From NCBI RefSeq assembly GCF_011601315.1, contig NZ_JAAORA010000004.1, forward strand, positions 1-64,000: 64,000 bases of DNA, written 5' to 3'. This document shows, in pieces, positions 27,688 through 35,857 of this stretch. This DNA is from Candidatus Chlorobium masyuteum. Its GTDB lineage: Bacteria > Bacteroidota > Chlorobiia > Chlorobiales > Chlorobiaceae. A model generated the notes under the pieces. It was not told where the DNA came from. It searched no databases and was given only the letters and a program-made list of their open reading frames with translations. The position numbers and the translations under genes were made by a program. How positions within the stretch are numbered: the stretch's first letter is position 1; every line of letters begins with the position of its first letter.

Positions 27688-28791
27688 TCAGGCAAACGGA
27701 TTCTCATGAAAGGGTTTTCCGAGTGATCGGGCAAGCGCTTCATGGGTCACCCTGCCGTTCCAGATGTTCAGTCCCGATGAGAGACCCGGCATCATGACCA
27801 TGGCACTCTCCAGGCCGAGATCAGCAATTCTTCTGACATAGGGAAGGGTGGCTCCGGTGAGTGCCTCCGTTGATGTTTGCGGGTAGGCAGCAGGCATATT
27901 GGCCACACAGTAATGTACAACCCCCTCATCCACAAAAACAGGTGATTCATGGGTTGTCGGTCTGGTGGTTTCAATACATCCGCCCTGATCAACAGCTATA
28001 TCGACAAGCACTGCTCCCTGCTTCATTTTCTTCAGCATTGAGCGGCTGACGAGTTTCGGTGCTACCGCTCCGGGAACAAGAACCGCGCCGATCAGGAGAT
28101 CAACCATTTCAAGCTGCTCCTCAATATGCTGCTCGGTTGAGTAGAGCGTATGCACCTGGGAAGGAAGTGACGTTTCCAGATAGCGCATGCGCTCCTGATC
28201 GACTTCAAGCACGGTGACATCTGCGCCAAGCGCGGCCGCGACCTTTGCGGCATGCATACCGGCCAGCCCTCCGCCGAGTATGGCAACCCTGCCGGGCAGA
28301 ACACCCGGAACTCCGCCGATCAGCTTCCCGTTCCCGCCATGATGACGGCTGAGATAGTATGCTCCCATAAGAACACTCATCTTCCCTGCAATTTCACTCA
28401 TGGGTGCAAGCAGTGGTCGGCGTCCATTCTCCTCAACCGTCTCATAGGCAAGTGCGGTCACGCCGGAATCAAGCAGCTTCTCTGCCAAATCCGGCACCCC
28501 TGCAAGGTGCAGAAAGGTAAAAAGCGTGAGTTCCTCCCGGAAAAAACGGTACTCCTCTTCAAGGGGCTCCTTGACCTTCACCACCATATCACTCTTCCAC
28601 ACCTTTTCGGTCGAAGCGGTGAGCTGTGCTCCGGCACGACGGTACTTATCGTCACTGAAGCCGCTTCCGAGCCCTGCACCTGCTTCAACCACAACACGGT
28701 GGCCGGCAGAAACAAGATTACGAACTCCGGAAGGGGTGCAGGCGACCCTGTTCTCTCCGGATTTTCGTTCAACAGGAATTCCGATATTCAT
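27688..28791 (-). CDS. ald: Alanine dehydrogenase
   Basis: Ald interconverts alanine with pyruvate and ammonia using NAD. The 367-aa protein has the N-terminal IGIPVERKSGENRVACTPSG with the substrate-binding Arg, the catalytic Lys region VVKVKEPLEEEY and the NAD-binding AILGGGLAGMHAAKVAAALG at about residue 170. The C-terminus SSGLNIWNGRVTHEALA is typical. It is monocistronic. Confidence 0.95.
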   Translation of the reverse strand: MNIGIPVERKSGENRVACTPSGVRNLVSAGHRVVVEAGAGLGSGFSDDKYRRAGAQLTASTEKVWKSDMVVKVKEPLEEEYRFFREELTLFTFLHLAGVPDLAEKLLDSGVTALAYETVEENGRRPLLAPMSEIAGKMSVLMGAYYLSRHHGGNGKLIGGVPGVLPGRVAILGGGLAGMHAAKVAAALGADVTVLEVDQERMRYLETSLPSQVHTLYSTEQHIEEQLEMVDLLIGAVLVPGAVAPKLVSRSMLKKMKQGAVLVDIAVDQGGCIETTRPTTHESPVFVDEGVVHYCVANMPAAYPQTSTEALTGATLPYVRRIADLGLESAMVMMPGLSSGLNIWNGRVTHEALARSLGKPFHENPFA

Positions 28792-28907
28792 GGCTTGGCT
28801 TTTACAGGTAAATAAAGGAGACGCTGAGCGTCATAGAAAAACAATCTACGAATTTACCCTCTCAGAAAAGCATGAACAACCAGCTTCAAGCCTGCCGGGC
28901 AGCACTA

Positions 28908-29678
28908 TTAATTGTGATGAGCCCCGCTCCCCACCCAGACGGGGACATACTTCCATGCCGTCTTCATCTCCCTGTTGTTGCTCTGGCACAACGGGTCATG
29001 CTGATGAACCAGCGACCAGAACGCTCTGGAGTGATTCATCTGCACCGTGTGACAAAGCTCATGCACCATAATGTAGCGGACAAGATAGTCGGGCAGAAAG
29101 AGCAGCTTGCTGTTCAGGGTTATCGTGCGGCGCGATGAGCAGCTTCCCCACCGTGAGTGCTGCAGGCGAACACCGGCAGAAGTGTAGCTGAATCCATGGG
29201 CGGCAGCAAGTTTTTCAAGCGCAGGAAGCAGGTGCACCTGAGCCCGCTTTTTCAACCAGAGAGAGAGCAGTTTTTGCGTAAGCGCTTTATCGGCAACATC
29301 ACCTGAAACAAGGAGCGTACGGTCCAGCTCTTCAATCAGCTCAACCTCTCCGCTTCCTCTATCGTTGTAGACCACGCTCCACGATTCAGCAAACCCCGGG
29401 AAATCAATGGTACAGGGTAATCCCCCGGCACTTGAAGGGAGAGGATCAGGGCGATGGGCATCAAATCGGGCCGAAACTTTTTTTATCCACGCCTCATGGT
29501 GCAGCAGCAGCGTTGCAATCTGTTTTTTATCGAATCCCGGAGGAACCACTACCACAAGGCCGCCATGCGGCGTCATTTTCAGTCGCGCAGACTTGGCTCT
29601 TGCACTCACCTTCAGCGTGTAGGGAAAGGGCGCACTGGCCGCAGAAGGAGTGTTATTCGTAAAAAACGGGAAGGGCAT
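28908..29678 (-). CDS. YgjP-like metallopeptidase domain protein
   Basis: This 256-aa protein matches the DUF45/YgjP family of putative zinc metal-dependent hydrolases. The zinc motif HELCHTVQMNHSRAFW carries HExxH and a third His, and RWGSCSSRRTITLNSKLLFL precedes it as in relatives. The N-terminal part (about 20-100) is the less conserved beta-rich region. The substrate is unknown. It stands alone. Confidence 0.88.
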   Translation of the reverse strand: MPFPFFTNNTPSAASAPFPYTLKVSARAKSARLKMTPHGGLVVVVPPGFDKKQIATLLLHHEAWIKKVSARFDAHRPDPLPSSAGGLPCTIDFPGFAESWSVVYNDRGSGEVELIEELDRTLLVSGDVADKALTQKLLSLWLKKRAQVHLLPALEKLAAAHGFSYTSAGVRLQHSRWGSCSSRRTITLNSKLLFLPDYLVRYIMVHELCHTVQMNHSRAFWSLVHQHDPLCQSNNREMKTAWKYVPVWVGSGAHHN

Positions 29679-29793
29679 GCTGAATTCCGGTAAAATATTT
29701 CCGGCAGATGAAATCGCGCTTCTTCATCTGCCGGAATGAACATTCATGCCTTAATGTAGTGAACAGCAGCAAAAAATCACCTTCAGGTGCATT

Positions 29794-30930
29794 TCAGCCA
29801 AGTGCACTCTGCAGATCGGCAATAAGGTCATCGCAATCTTCAATGCCGATTGAGAGCCTGATAATGGTATCGGTAATTCCCGCTGCCTGTCGGTGATCAT
29901 AATCCATTGAAGCATGACTCATGGTAGCCGGATGCTCAATCAGTGACTCAACACCACCGAGACTTTCGGCAAGCGAAAAAAGCTTTGTACCCGTCAGCAC
30001 CCGGTTGACATCTTCGATCTTGCCTTCAAGCTCAAAAGAGACCATACCGCCAAAACTCTTCTGCTGCAATCTGGCAAGCTCATGCTGTGGATGGGCAGGA
30101 AGACCCGGGTAGAAAACCCGCTTGACCTTCGGGTGCTTCTCAAGAAATTCCGCTACGGCAAGGGCGTTCTTCTCATGCTCCCTCATACGAACAACAAGGG
30201 TTTTGATCCCGCGAAGCACCAGCCAGCAGTCGAACGGCTGCGCGCAGGTTCCGAGCGCATTGACAATAAACTTCAGGCGGGCATCAAGGTCTTCACTATT
30301 GGAGAGCACGGCTCCTCCAACCACATCGGAGTGGCCGTTGAGATACTTGGTGGTAGAGTGCACCACAATATCAGCTCCAAGCTCGAAGGGTTTCTGACCG
30401 TATGGCGAGAGAAAGGTGTTATCAACAATGGTGAGCAGCCCGTGGGTCTTTGCCAGCAGGGCAACCGCATGAATATCAACCAGATTCAGAAGCGGATTTG
30501 AAGGGGTCTCGACCCACACCGCTTTTGTTCTCTCATTGACGTAATGTTCGAGATTGGCTGCCTCCTGCAGATTCACAAAGTGCACCTTGATACCGAAATG
30601 CTCTTCGACCGTTGTCATGAGACGGGAGGTACCGCCATAACAGTCATCAGTACAGATAATCTCATCTCCGGATTTGAAGATGCTGAGCGTTGAGGTAATG
30701 GCCGCCATACCGGTCGTCACCGCAACAGCGAATGAACACCCTTCAAGCGCGCAGAGGTTGTCTTCGAGCGCCTTGCGTGTCGGGTTGCCGCTCCGGGTGT
30801 AATCGAATCCCCGGTGTTTGCCGATATCCTCAAACACAAAGGTCGAGCTCTGGTAGATCGGGGTCATAATGGCGCCGTATGCCTTGTCAGGCCCAACTCC
30901 TGCATGGATCGTGTCAGTCTGAAAACTCAT
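29794..30930 (-). CDS. metB: Cystathionine gamma-synthase
   Basis: The 378-aa PLP enzyme of the trans-sulfuration family condenses an activated homoserine with cysteine to cystathionine. The PLP lysine is in VHSTTKYLNGHSDVVGG at about residue 197. YTRSGNPTRKALE and FSLAESLGGVESLIEHPATM are hallmark blocks. Gamma-lyase or O-acyl-homoserine sulfhydrylase activity cannot be excluded, but a SAM-I riboswitch upstream supports methionine biosynthesis. The ATG at 30930 matches the family start; the longer frame runs into the leader. Confidence 0.92.
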   Translation of the reverse strand: MSFQTDTIHAGVGPDKAYGAIMTPIYQSSTFVFEDIGKHRGFDYTRSGNPTRKALEDNLCALEGCSFAVAVTTGMAAITSTLSIFKSGDEIICTDDCYGGTSRLMTTVEEHFGIKVHFVNLQEAANLEHYVNERTKAVWVETPSNPLLNLVDIHAVALLAKTHGLLTIVDNTFLSPYGQKPFELGADIVVHSTTKYLNGHSDVVGGAVLSNSEDLDARLKFIVNALGTCAQPFDCWLVLRGIKTLVVRMREHEKNALAVAEFLEKHPKVKRVFYPGLPAHPQHELARLQQKSFGGMVSFELEGKIEDVNRVLTGTKLFSLAESLGGVESLIEHPATMSHASMDYDHRQAAGITDTIIRLSIGIEDCDDLIADLQSALG

Positions 30931-30986
30931 TGATAAACTCGCTCGTAAATTAATGGTTGATGTGAACTTGAAAGTAATGATAAAAC

Positions 30987-31016
30987 AAAAAAACCCCTTC
31001 CCTGATGATGGAAGAG
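30987..31016 (-). terminator. Riboswitch-controlled terminator before metB
   Basis: On the minus strand CCTCTTCC and GGAAGGGG pair (one G-U) and are followed by seven T residues, 57 bases before the metB start. Lying between the SAM-I aptamer and the gene, it is the expected expression platform: SAM binding favours the terminator. Confidence 0.8.
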
Positions 31017-31165
31017 GTGATTTATTTTCCGGGGTTCTCCCCTGTACTACCAATATGTCGCTCCTCCGGAGCTGAAGAAAAACCGCTCTTGACCATGATG
31101 GAGGTGCCCGCTGGTACCCTTGGGATACCTGTTTTGAAAAACCGCTCCGTAAAGCATCGTTTTCA

Positions 31166-31305
31166 CGCATCGTTCTTCCGCTTCATTCCGATTGCGTCGG
31201 AGTGCATAGAGCGCAGAAGTAGAATGTGGCACCGTGTCCCGCTGTGAACGGGATCGGTTGTCAAGGCTTCGCAGGGTCTATTCCCTCAGCCTTTCTTGAT
31301 GACCA
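31166..31305 (-). promoter_or_regulatory. SAM-I riboswitch (S box)
   Basis: The minus strand carries the S-box core: ATCAAGAAAGGCTGAGGG, then GACCCTGCGAAGCCTTGACA and ACC, a P3 hairpin (GATCCCGTTCACAGCGGGA), then CGGTGCCACATTCTAC. P4 pairs CTTCTGC with GCGGAAG, and P1 closes CATC with GATG. Order and spacing match SAM-I. High SAM should stop transcription of metB. Confidence 0.88.
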
Positions 31306-31409
31306 GCAATGGTGTGAAGAACACTGTAACAATCGTTAAGGTAAGATTTCAGCAACAAAAATACAAACCGGTCCACCATATTATCATCAGCACACAGCAC
31401 CCCTCCATC

Positions 31410-32075
31410 TCATCCGAGCTTCCGGTATTTCAGCATCATGTAGGTCGGATAGGTCAGGCCCGCAACAACCTGGTCGCTGGCGGGAAAATCGGTTCTCTCT
31501 TCAAGCAGCTCAAGCGAGACTGATTGCAGTACCTCCGGATCGAGATAGTCCATCATGGTATGGCCGTTCTCGATAAGTTTTATGGACTTGTTGAAAATGT
31601 ATGAGGTAACCTTTCGTTTGGCATAATAGTCCGATACCCCGTCATTGACATAACTCTCAAGCAGATTGCGAAAGGGGTGCTTGGCCAGAATGGCAATGGT
31701 CCCCCCGGGCTTGGCTACACGAATCATCTCAAGAATCGAGTGCGGCACATCATCCGTATGCTGGATGGCATAGAGGCTGGTCACCACATCGAATAGCTCA
31801 TTTCCGTAAGGGAGTGACTCCATTGCGGCTGTCACAAACTCTCCGCACCCTCTCTCCTGGGCCATCGCAATCTCTTTTTCCGAAACATCCATACCATAAA
31901 CAACCGCCCCCTGTGAGGCATAGTATGCCCCGTCATGACCACAGCCGCATCCGACATCAAGAAGCACCCTCCCCTTCAGCTCAGGCAGCCGGGAGTAGAA
32001 CTCCCTCCGGGTCTTCTGCTCCAGATCCTCTGTGCCCGAAGCATACTCTTTGGCAAATTGATCATACTCTTCCAT
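31410..32075 (-). CDS. Class I SAM-dependent methyltransferase
   Basis: This 221-aa protein has the Rossmann methyltransferase fold. Motif I is VLLDVGCGCGHDGAYYASQG (about residues 38-57), the acidic end of strand 2 is YGMDVSEKEI, and motif IV is DVVTSLYAIQH. AGGAGAGG precedes the ATG. The substrate is unknown; the sequence resembles the methyltransferase-11 group acting on small molecules. It is encoded alone, between metB and the REP-associated transposase gene. Confidence 0.88.
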   Translation of the reverse strand: MEEYDQFAKEYASGTEDLEQKTRREFYSRLPELKGRVLLDVGCGCGHDGAYYASQGAVVYGMDVSEKEIAMAQERGCGEFVTAAMESLPYGNELFDVVTSLYAIQHTDDVPHSILEMIRVAKPGGTIAILAKHPFRNLLESYVNDGVSDYYAKRKVTSYIFNKSIKLIENGHTMMDYLDPEVLQSVSLELLEERTDFPASDQVVAGLTYPTYMMLKYRKLG

Positions 32076-32144
32076 TGCCCTCTCCTTTCCCTGAAATGTA
32101 CCACATCCCCGTTACACAAAAAAACAGGGCTGATGGGCAATATC

Positions 32145-32792
32145 CTACTGTGCAGAGATGAAGCTCGGCGCTCCCGGATAGGCACTGCTCCATCTCCATG
32201 TTTCGGGAAATTGACACAAATGTGCCTTCACCGGGTTTTGGTGAATATACTCAATCACTGTTTGCAAATGTCCTTCATTGCGGATATAACGATCCCAATA
32301 TTCACGCATCCAAAGTCTTTTGCCGGGAACGCCGAGCTCCAGCTCGGCATTATGTTTCATCACCCAGCGCCCTGTAAAGGATTTCCATGACTGCACAATC
32401 TTTCCCAACTCAATCAAAGGCTCAATAAGAATATGCACATGGTTCGGCATTATACACCAGGCAATTAAAGGATATTTCACACCATCAAATGCAAAAAAGG
32501 AGTTCTGTACAACATCTGCTACCACAGGATGTTGTAATGCACAACAACCCATGCCCGAATCCATATATTTTTCTATCAATTTCCGGCGGCACCGCTCTCG
32601 CCGATCTTCCGCTACAGAAGCTATCTCGAGTTCAAACTGCTTTAACACCTCTTGTGGAAGACTATCAGCCAAACGAAAGGTGATTGACTGAAGCAAACCT
32701 ATACGATCGCAATGCGGAAGGTAGCCGCGAGAGTACCACTCCAAGGAAGATCGTTCCCATGAGAGAGAGTTTCCACTATCCCTATCTATCAT
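32145..32792 (-). CDS. REP-associated tyrosine transposase (Y1 HUH family)
   Basis: The 215-aa protein is a RAYT, a single-copy relative of IS200/IS605 transposases that handles REP palindromes as single-stranded DNA. YSRGYLPHCD starts the domain, the HUH motif is in MPNHVHIL and the catalytic Tyr in TVIEYIHQNPVKAHL. REP sequence lies within the frame: the peptide AELELGVPG is the translation of a REP unit at 32323-32348, and half a unit lies near the C-terminus. A full REP lies just upstream at 32806-32831. Confidence 0.9.
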   Translation of the reverse strand: MIDRDSGNSLSWERSSLEWYSRGYLPHCDRIGLLQSITFRLADSLPQEVLKQFELEIASVAEDRRERCRRKLIEKYMDSGMGCCALQHPVVADVVQNSFFAFDGVKYPLIAWCIMPNHVHILIEPLIELGKIVQSWKSFTGRWVMKHNAELELGVPGKRLWMREYWDRYIRNEGHLQTVIEYIHQNPVKAHLCQFPETWRWSSAYPGAPSFISAQ

Positions 32793-32805
32793 GCTTTTCT
32801 ACATG

Positions 32806-32831
32806 GCCGAGCTGGAGCTCGGCGTTCCCGG
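32806..32831. repeat. REP unit upstream of the RAYT gene
   Basis: The palindrome GCCGAGCTGGAGCTCGGC plus GTTCCCGG lies 14 bases upstream of the RAYT start. The same unit, inverted, is found inside the gene at 32323-32348, and a diverged relative at 3447-3464. Confidence 0.8.
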
Positions 32832-32945
32832 ACTGGGACTCTACATTCCCAGAGAATACACTGCTCCTGCACCATAATTGTTTGGTTCGGCTTGTTTTTT
32901 ATGGAGAAACCAATAAAAATACAACAGGATTACGCTTTGTGCAAA

Positions 32946-32981
32946 ACAAAAAAGCCCGAACCGGTTTGTCGGTTCGGGCTT
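32946..32981 (-). terminator. Displaced original terminator of the tmRNA gene
   Basis: The stem AAGCCCGAACCG/CGGTTCGGGCTT is followed on the minus strand by six T residues and stands three bases beyond the left attachment repeat. Before integration it would have followed the tmRNA 3' end directly. It now lies 30 kb from that gene. Confidence 0.8.
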
Positions 32982-32984
32982 ATG

Positions 32985-33008
32985 GTGGAGATGGCGGGAG
33001 CCGAACAC
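32985..33008. other. attL: Left attachment site (tmRNA 3' end duplicate)
   Basis: The bases gtggagatggcgggag followed by [c]cgaac repeat the tmRNA 3' end at 63241-63264 in the same direction, with one difference within the first 22 bases. Beyond these bases the two flanks diverge. No tRNA-like fold is possible here, so this is the att duplicate left by integration. Confidence 0.9.
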
Positions 33009-33620
33009 CTTTCATTGATAAGCCGTTTAAAGACCGTTCAATAATGTTATACCTAAATCTGTACCCAAAATTATTAACGAATTGTCTCCCTAAGATGTTG
33101 GAGTCAAAGATGGGGCATATACGCTCAACCACCTCCCGATCCCCTATCCACCATCCTCGAAAAAACTAGCCACCCATGCCGACCGCACCAAGGGCTTCAC
33201 CCTCGCCCACTACCTCTTCGACGTACAAAATCCGGCATTATGAATATAAATAACTGTATTTCTTTCGCTGATCCTTTCCTATTCTCTTGTTTCAGCAATA
33301 TCTTGGTAAGAACGCAAACGAGAGCTACTGTCCAAACTTGTTGAAGGATGAACCAGAGCTGAAATTATCAAGCATTTGCGTACTTGCACGGAACGGAACA
33401 GTCTGCTTTTTCAGCATTAGACAGACCAGCCTAAACAATGTTAGGTGTATATAAGCCAAGTACGGCGGTTTTTTGCAAAATTATATCTGACGACAGTTAG
33501 GCCTATACGACTTGATTTGCTCTAAAAAGATGATGTTTTCAAGGGTATATACAAGTTAGAGATAATGCGACAAAAATCGCACAAAAACGTTTAGATTCGA
33601 AATAATAACTTATCAAGCAA
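33009..33620. other. Left edge of the element without an intact gene
   Basis: Besides the arm-like 11-mer, one stretch (about 33150-33241) reads on the plus strand as the end of a protein: THADRTKGFTLAHYLFDVQN followed by PAL and stop. It has no proper start and may be the remnant of a lost gene. The rest, up to the AT-rich gene at 33621, shows no recognisable feature. Confidence 0.4.
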
Positions 33621-34427
33621 ATGAAGAAAGTAAGCACAAAGCCTTTAATATTTAGTGGGGTTTTTCTTTATCTAAACAATGAAAAACTATTAATTGATAG
33701 CTTTCAAGAACATCTTCAAGCTGGCCCTTACACTACTAATGATGAAAGTAAAGTTCAAATATTTAATATTGAATACGAAGATAATTATCTGAAAATAAAT
33801 TTTGGAGAAGGAACAGTTGGACCAAGAAATCCAAATGTATTTAATTTTGATACGAAAGAAGAAGAACCAAATCCAAGAAAGAAAAATCAAGTTGAACCAA
33901 GACAAACATTTGCAATTGTAGATTTTAAAACTAGCTTTTTATGGATTAGTAATTCTAAAAAAAGATCTGCATTAATAGACTTATTCAAAGAGCACATCAA
34001 AACATCATCAATAACTATAAAAGAAATTTATGATGAAAAGCAATTTATAGCAATACTCAAAAGTCTTGATAATATAAAAATTTCTGCAGTGCCAGAGCTA
34101 TTTAGTGAATCGGGATTATTAAGCAAAACTTTATCAGAAGAAATTAATGGTTATGAAGCCAGTGTAGCAACATTAAGTTTAGCGTATAATAACAGAATGA
34201 CATCAGATTACTTAATAGAAAAAGTTAAATCTATTTTTAAGCAAAAAAATTTTTTAAAAAATATCGTAATTTCAGGGAAAGATGAAAATAATTTAGGAAT
34301 GCTATTTAACACAGAAGGGTTTTCAAGAAAAATAGATATTGAAGCACTTGTAGATGAAGATGAAATGTTTACGGCAGCAGATGTTTACAATAAATTAATC
34401 AGTAAAATTAAAAAAGAAAATGCTTAA
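33621..34427 (+). CDS. AT-rich cargo protein, first gene of an overlapping pair
   Basis: The 268-aa soluble protein is not recognised. It is Lys/Asn/Ile-rich, and its DNA is far more AT-rich than its surroundings, a sign of transfer. Residues about 1-65 look beta-rich (FSGVFLYLNNEKLLIDSFQE); the rest is mixed helix, with SNSKKRSALIDLFKEHIK and YEASVATLSLAYNNRMTSDY. It overlaps the next gene by eight bases (ATGCTTAA), so the two are translationally coupled. A soluble sensor with a four-helix membrane partner recalls the RexA/RexB layout, but I see no clear homology. Confidence 0.75.
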   Translation: MKKVSTKPLIFSGVFLYLNNEKLLIDSFQEHLQAGPYTTNDESKVQIFNIEYEDNYLKINFGEGTVGPRNPNVFNFDTKEEEPNPRKKNQVEPRQTFAIVDFKTSFLWISNSKKRSALIDLFKEHIKTSSITIKEIYDEKQFIAILKSLDNIKISAVPELFSESGLLSKTLSEEINGYEASVATLSLAYNNRMTSDYLIEKVKSIFKQKNFLKNIVISGKDENNLGMLFNTEGFSRKIDIEALVDEDEMFTAADVYNKLISKIKKENA

Positions 34428-34890
34428 AAAGATTCTTTTAATAGCTTTTTCAATTGTTGTCATATTAATTTTTTCTTTAATGACCAACATTAATAACAAA
34501 GCATTTGACGTTGTTGCTACATTTTTATCTACAACTACAGGCTTTACAATTACTGCATTATCAATTATTGCAACGTCACCTTTTTCTAAAAATCTTTATG
34601 ACCAAGAAAGCAAAAAAGATAATTCTAAAACTTTACTTCACGAGCTTGTAGATAAGTTTAGAGTTTCAATGATGCTTTTTATTGCTACAATAAGCTTAAT
34701 AATATTTCTTAACCTATTTCCTGAAAATTATATTGCAACAACAATTACAATATTTAAAAACAAAATAACTACAATAGAAATCTTAAAATCAACTGCATTA
34801 TACTTTTCGATTTTGTCGTTAATTTCATTTTTGATTCTATTTATTACATTTTCAAAATTCGTAATCAAATCAGGAAAGTCGATTAAATAA
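34420..34890 (+). CDS. Four-helix membrane protein, second gene of the pair
   Basis: The 156-aa protein has four predicted membrane helices at residues about 3-22, 30-53, 80-101 and 125-148, with a charged loop (YDQESKKDNSKTLLHELVDK) between the second and third. TTTGFTITALSIIATSPF is the most striking segment. It is not assigned to a family. A small membrane partner coupled to a soluble protein on a prophage is typical of abortive-infection pairs that damage membrane integrity. That is inference from the architecture. Confidence 0.75.
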   Translation: MLKKILLIAFSIVVILIFSLMTNINNKAFDVVATFLSTTTGFTITALSIIATSPFSKNLYDQESKKDNSKTLLHELVDKFRVSMMLFIATISLIIFLNLFPENYIATTITIFKNKITTIEILKSTALYFSILSLISFLILFITFSKFVIKSGKSIK

Positions 34891-35012
34891 GCACTACCTC
34901 TACCACACGCTAAAACTCATGGTTAGTTGTTCGTTGGTTATAAAAAAAGCTTTCTATAAGCCGCCACTATATCTATCACTGGGTCGTTATTGGTAATTTA
35001 AAGCACGAGCCC

Positions 35013-35711
35013 ATGAACTTTCAACAATTAAGAATGGTACGCGAAGCTGTAGAAAAGAAGGCTGTTTTATTAAAAAAGGTTGAGGGGAAATATCATGCAG
35101 TTGCAGGTGTACCATATTCTAATTATATTATTTTACAAATAAGAGAAAGAACATTTGTATTAGTACAGTCAAACATTTTTAAGGTAATTATAAAAAGCGT
35201 CTTAGTTATGGCGAACAACAAATTTCCTAAAAATTTTGGCACTGGAAATTCTAAAGATGTGTTAGAAGCGATTTACAACATAGAACCGTGGTGGGACATA
35301 GATAAATTTAGTGAAGTTTTAAAAAATGAACAGTTTTGTTATGTTGTGGAAATTAAGGGGGGTGAAATTTTAGAGAATGTTTTAAGAATAGATTTATTTA
35401 GAGAGTACAAGCAAATAAATAGCGTGAAAAATGATTTTGTTGGCGGATTATTCCATTGTTTAAAGCATTTCAGTTATAATGGCAAACCACTTTCCACTCA
35501 CAAGCAAATAAACGATGTAAAATCACCAATGAATGTGATTGAAAAAATAGTAGAAATATTTTATTTTGGGATGCAGCTTAAACCAAATGGGAAAAATATA
35601 AATTTTGAAATTGGTATTGACGAAACTTATAAATATCATTTAGGGACTTTTTTCGAAGAGGCAACAGAAATATATTTTGTAAATACTTTATTCATTAGAA
35701 AAATGAAATAA
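35013..35711 (+). CDS. AT-rich cargo protein of unknown function
   Basis: This 232-aa protein is not recognised. It is AT-rich in composition like the two preceding genes and lies 122 bases downstream, so it may or may not belong to the same unit. It has mixed alpha/beta segments (VAGVPYSNYIILQIRERTFV; FCYVVEIKGGEI) and no membrane helix or clear catalytic motif. A stand-alone accessory gene is equally possible. Confidence 0.65.
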   Translation: MNFQQLRMVREAVEKKAVLLKKVEGKYHAVAGVPYSNYIILQIRERTFVLVQSNIFKVIIKSVLVMANNKFPKNFGTGNSKDVLEAIYNIEPWWDIDKFSEVLKNEQFCYVVEIKGGEILENVLRIDLFREYKQINSVKNDFVGGLFHCLKHFSYNGKPLSTHKQINDVKSPMNVIEKIVEIFYFGMQLKPNGKNINFEIGIDETYKYHLGTFFEEATEIYFVNTLFIRKMK

Positions 35712-35857
35712 AATACCGGTAACATTGCATAAACTGCCAAGGCTTTGTCCCGTCGCACACGGCCCACCATACAAAGCTCCGGCGCCTGGGCAGGGGACGT
35801 CAAATTATCGTTACCGCTGCCCCTTCTCATTTTTCCCATCCACCCAAAAAGCATCCC

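Noticed and set aside
32684-33169. Plus-strand frame of 161 codons over the RAYT start and left attachment site
   Set aside because: It crosses the REP unit, the displaced terminator and the attachment repeat; no protein family features.
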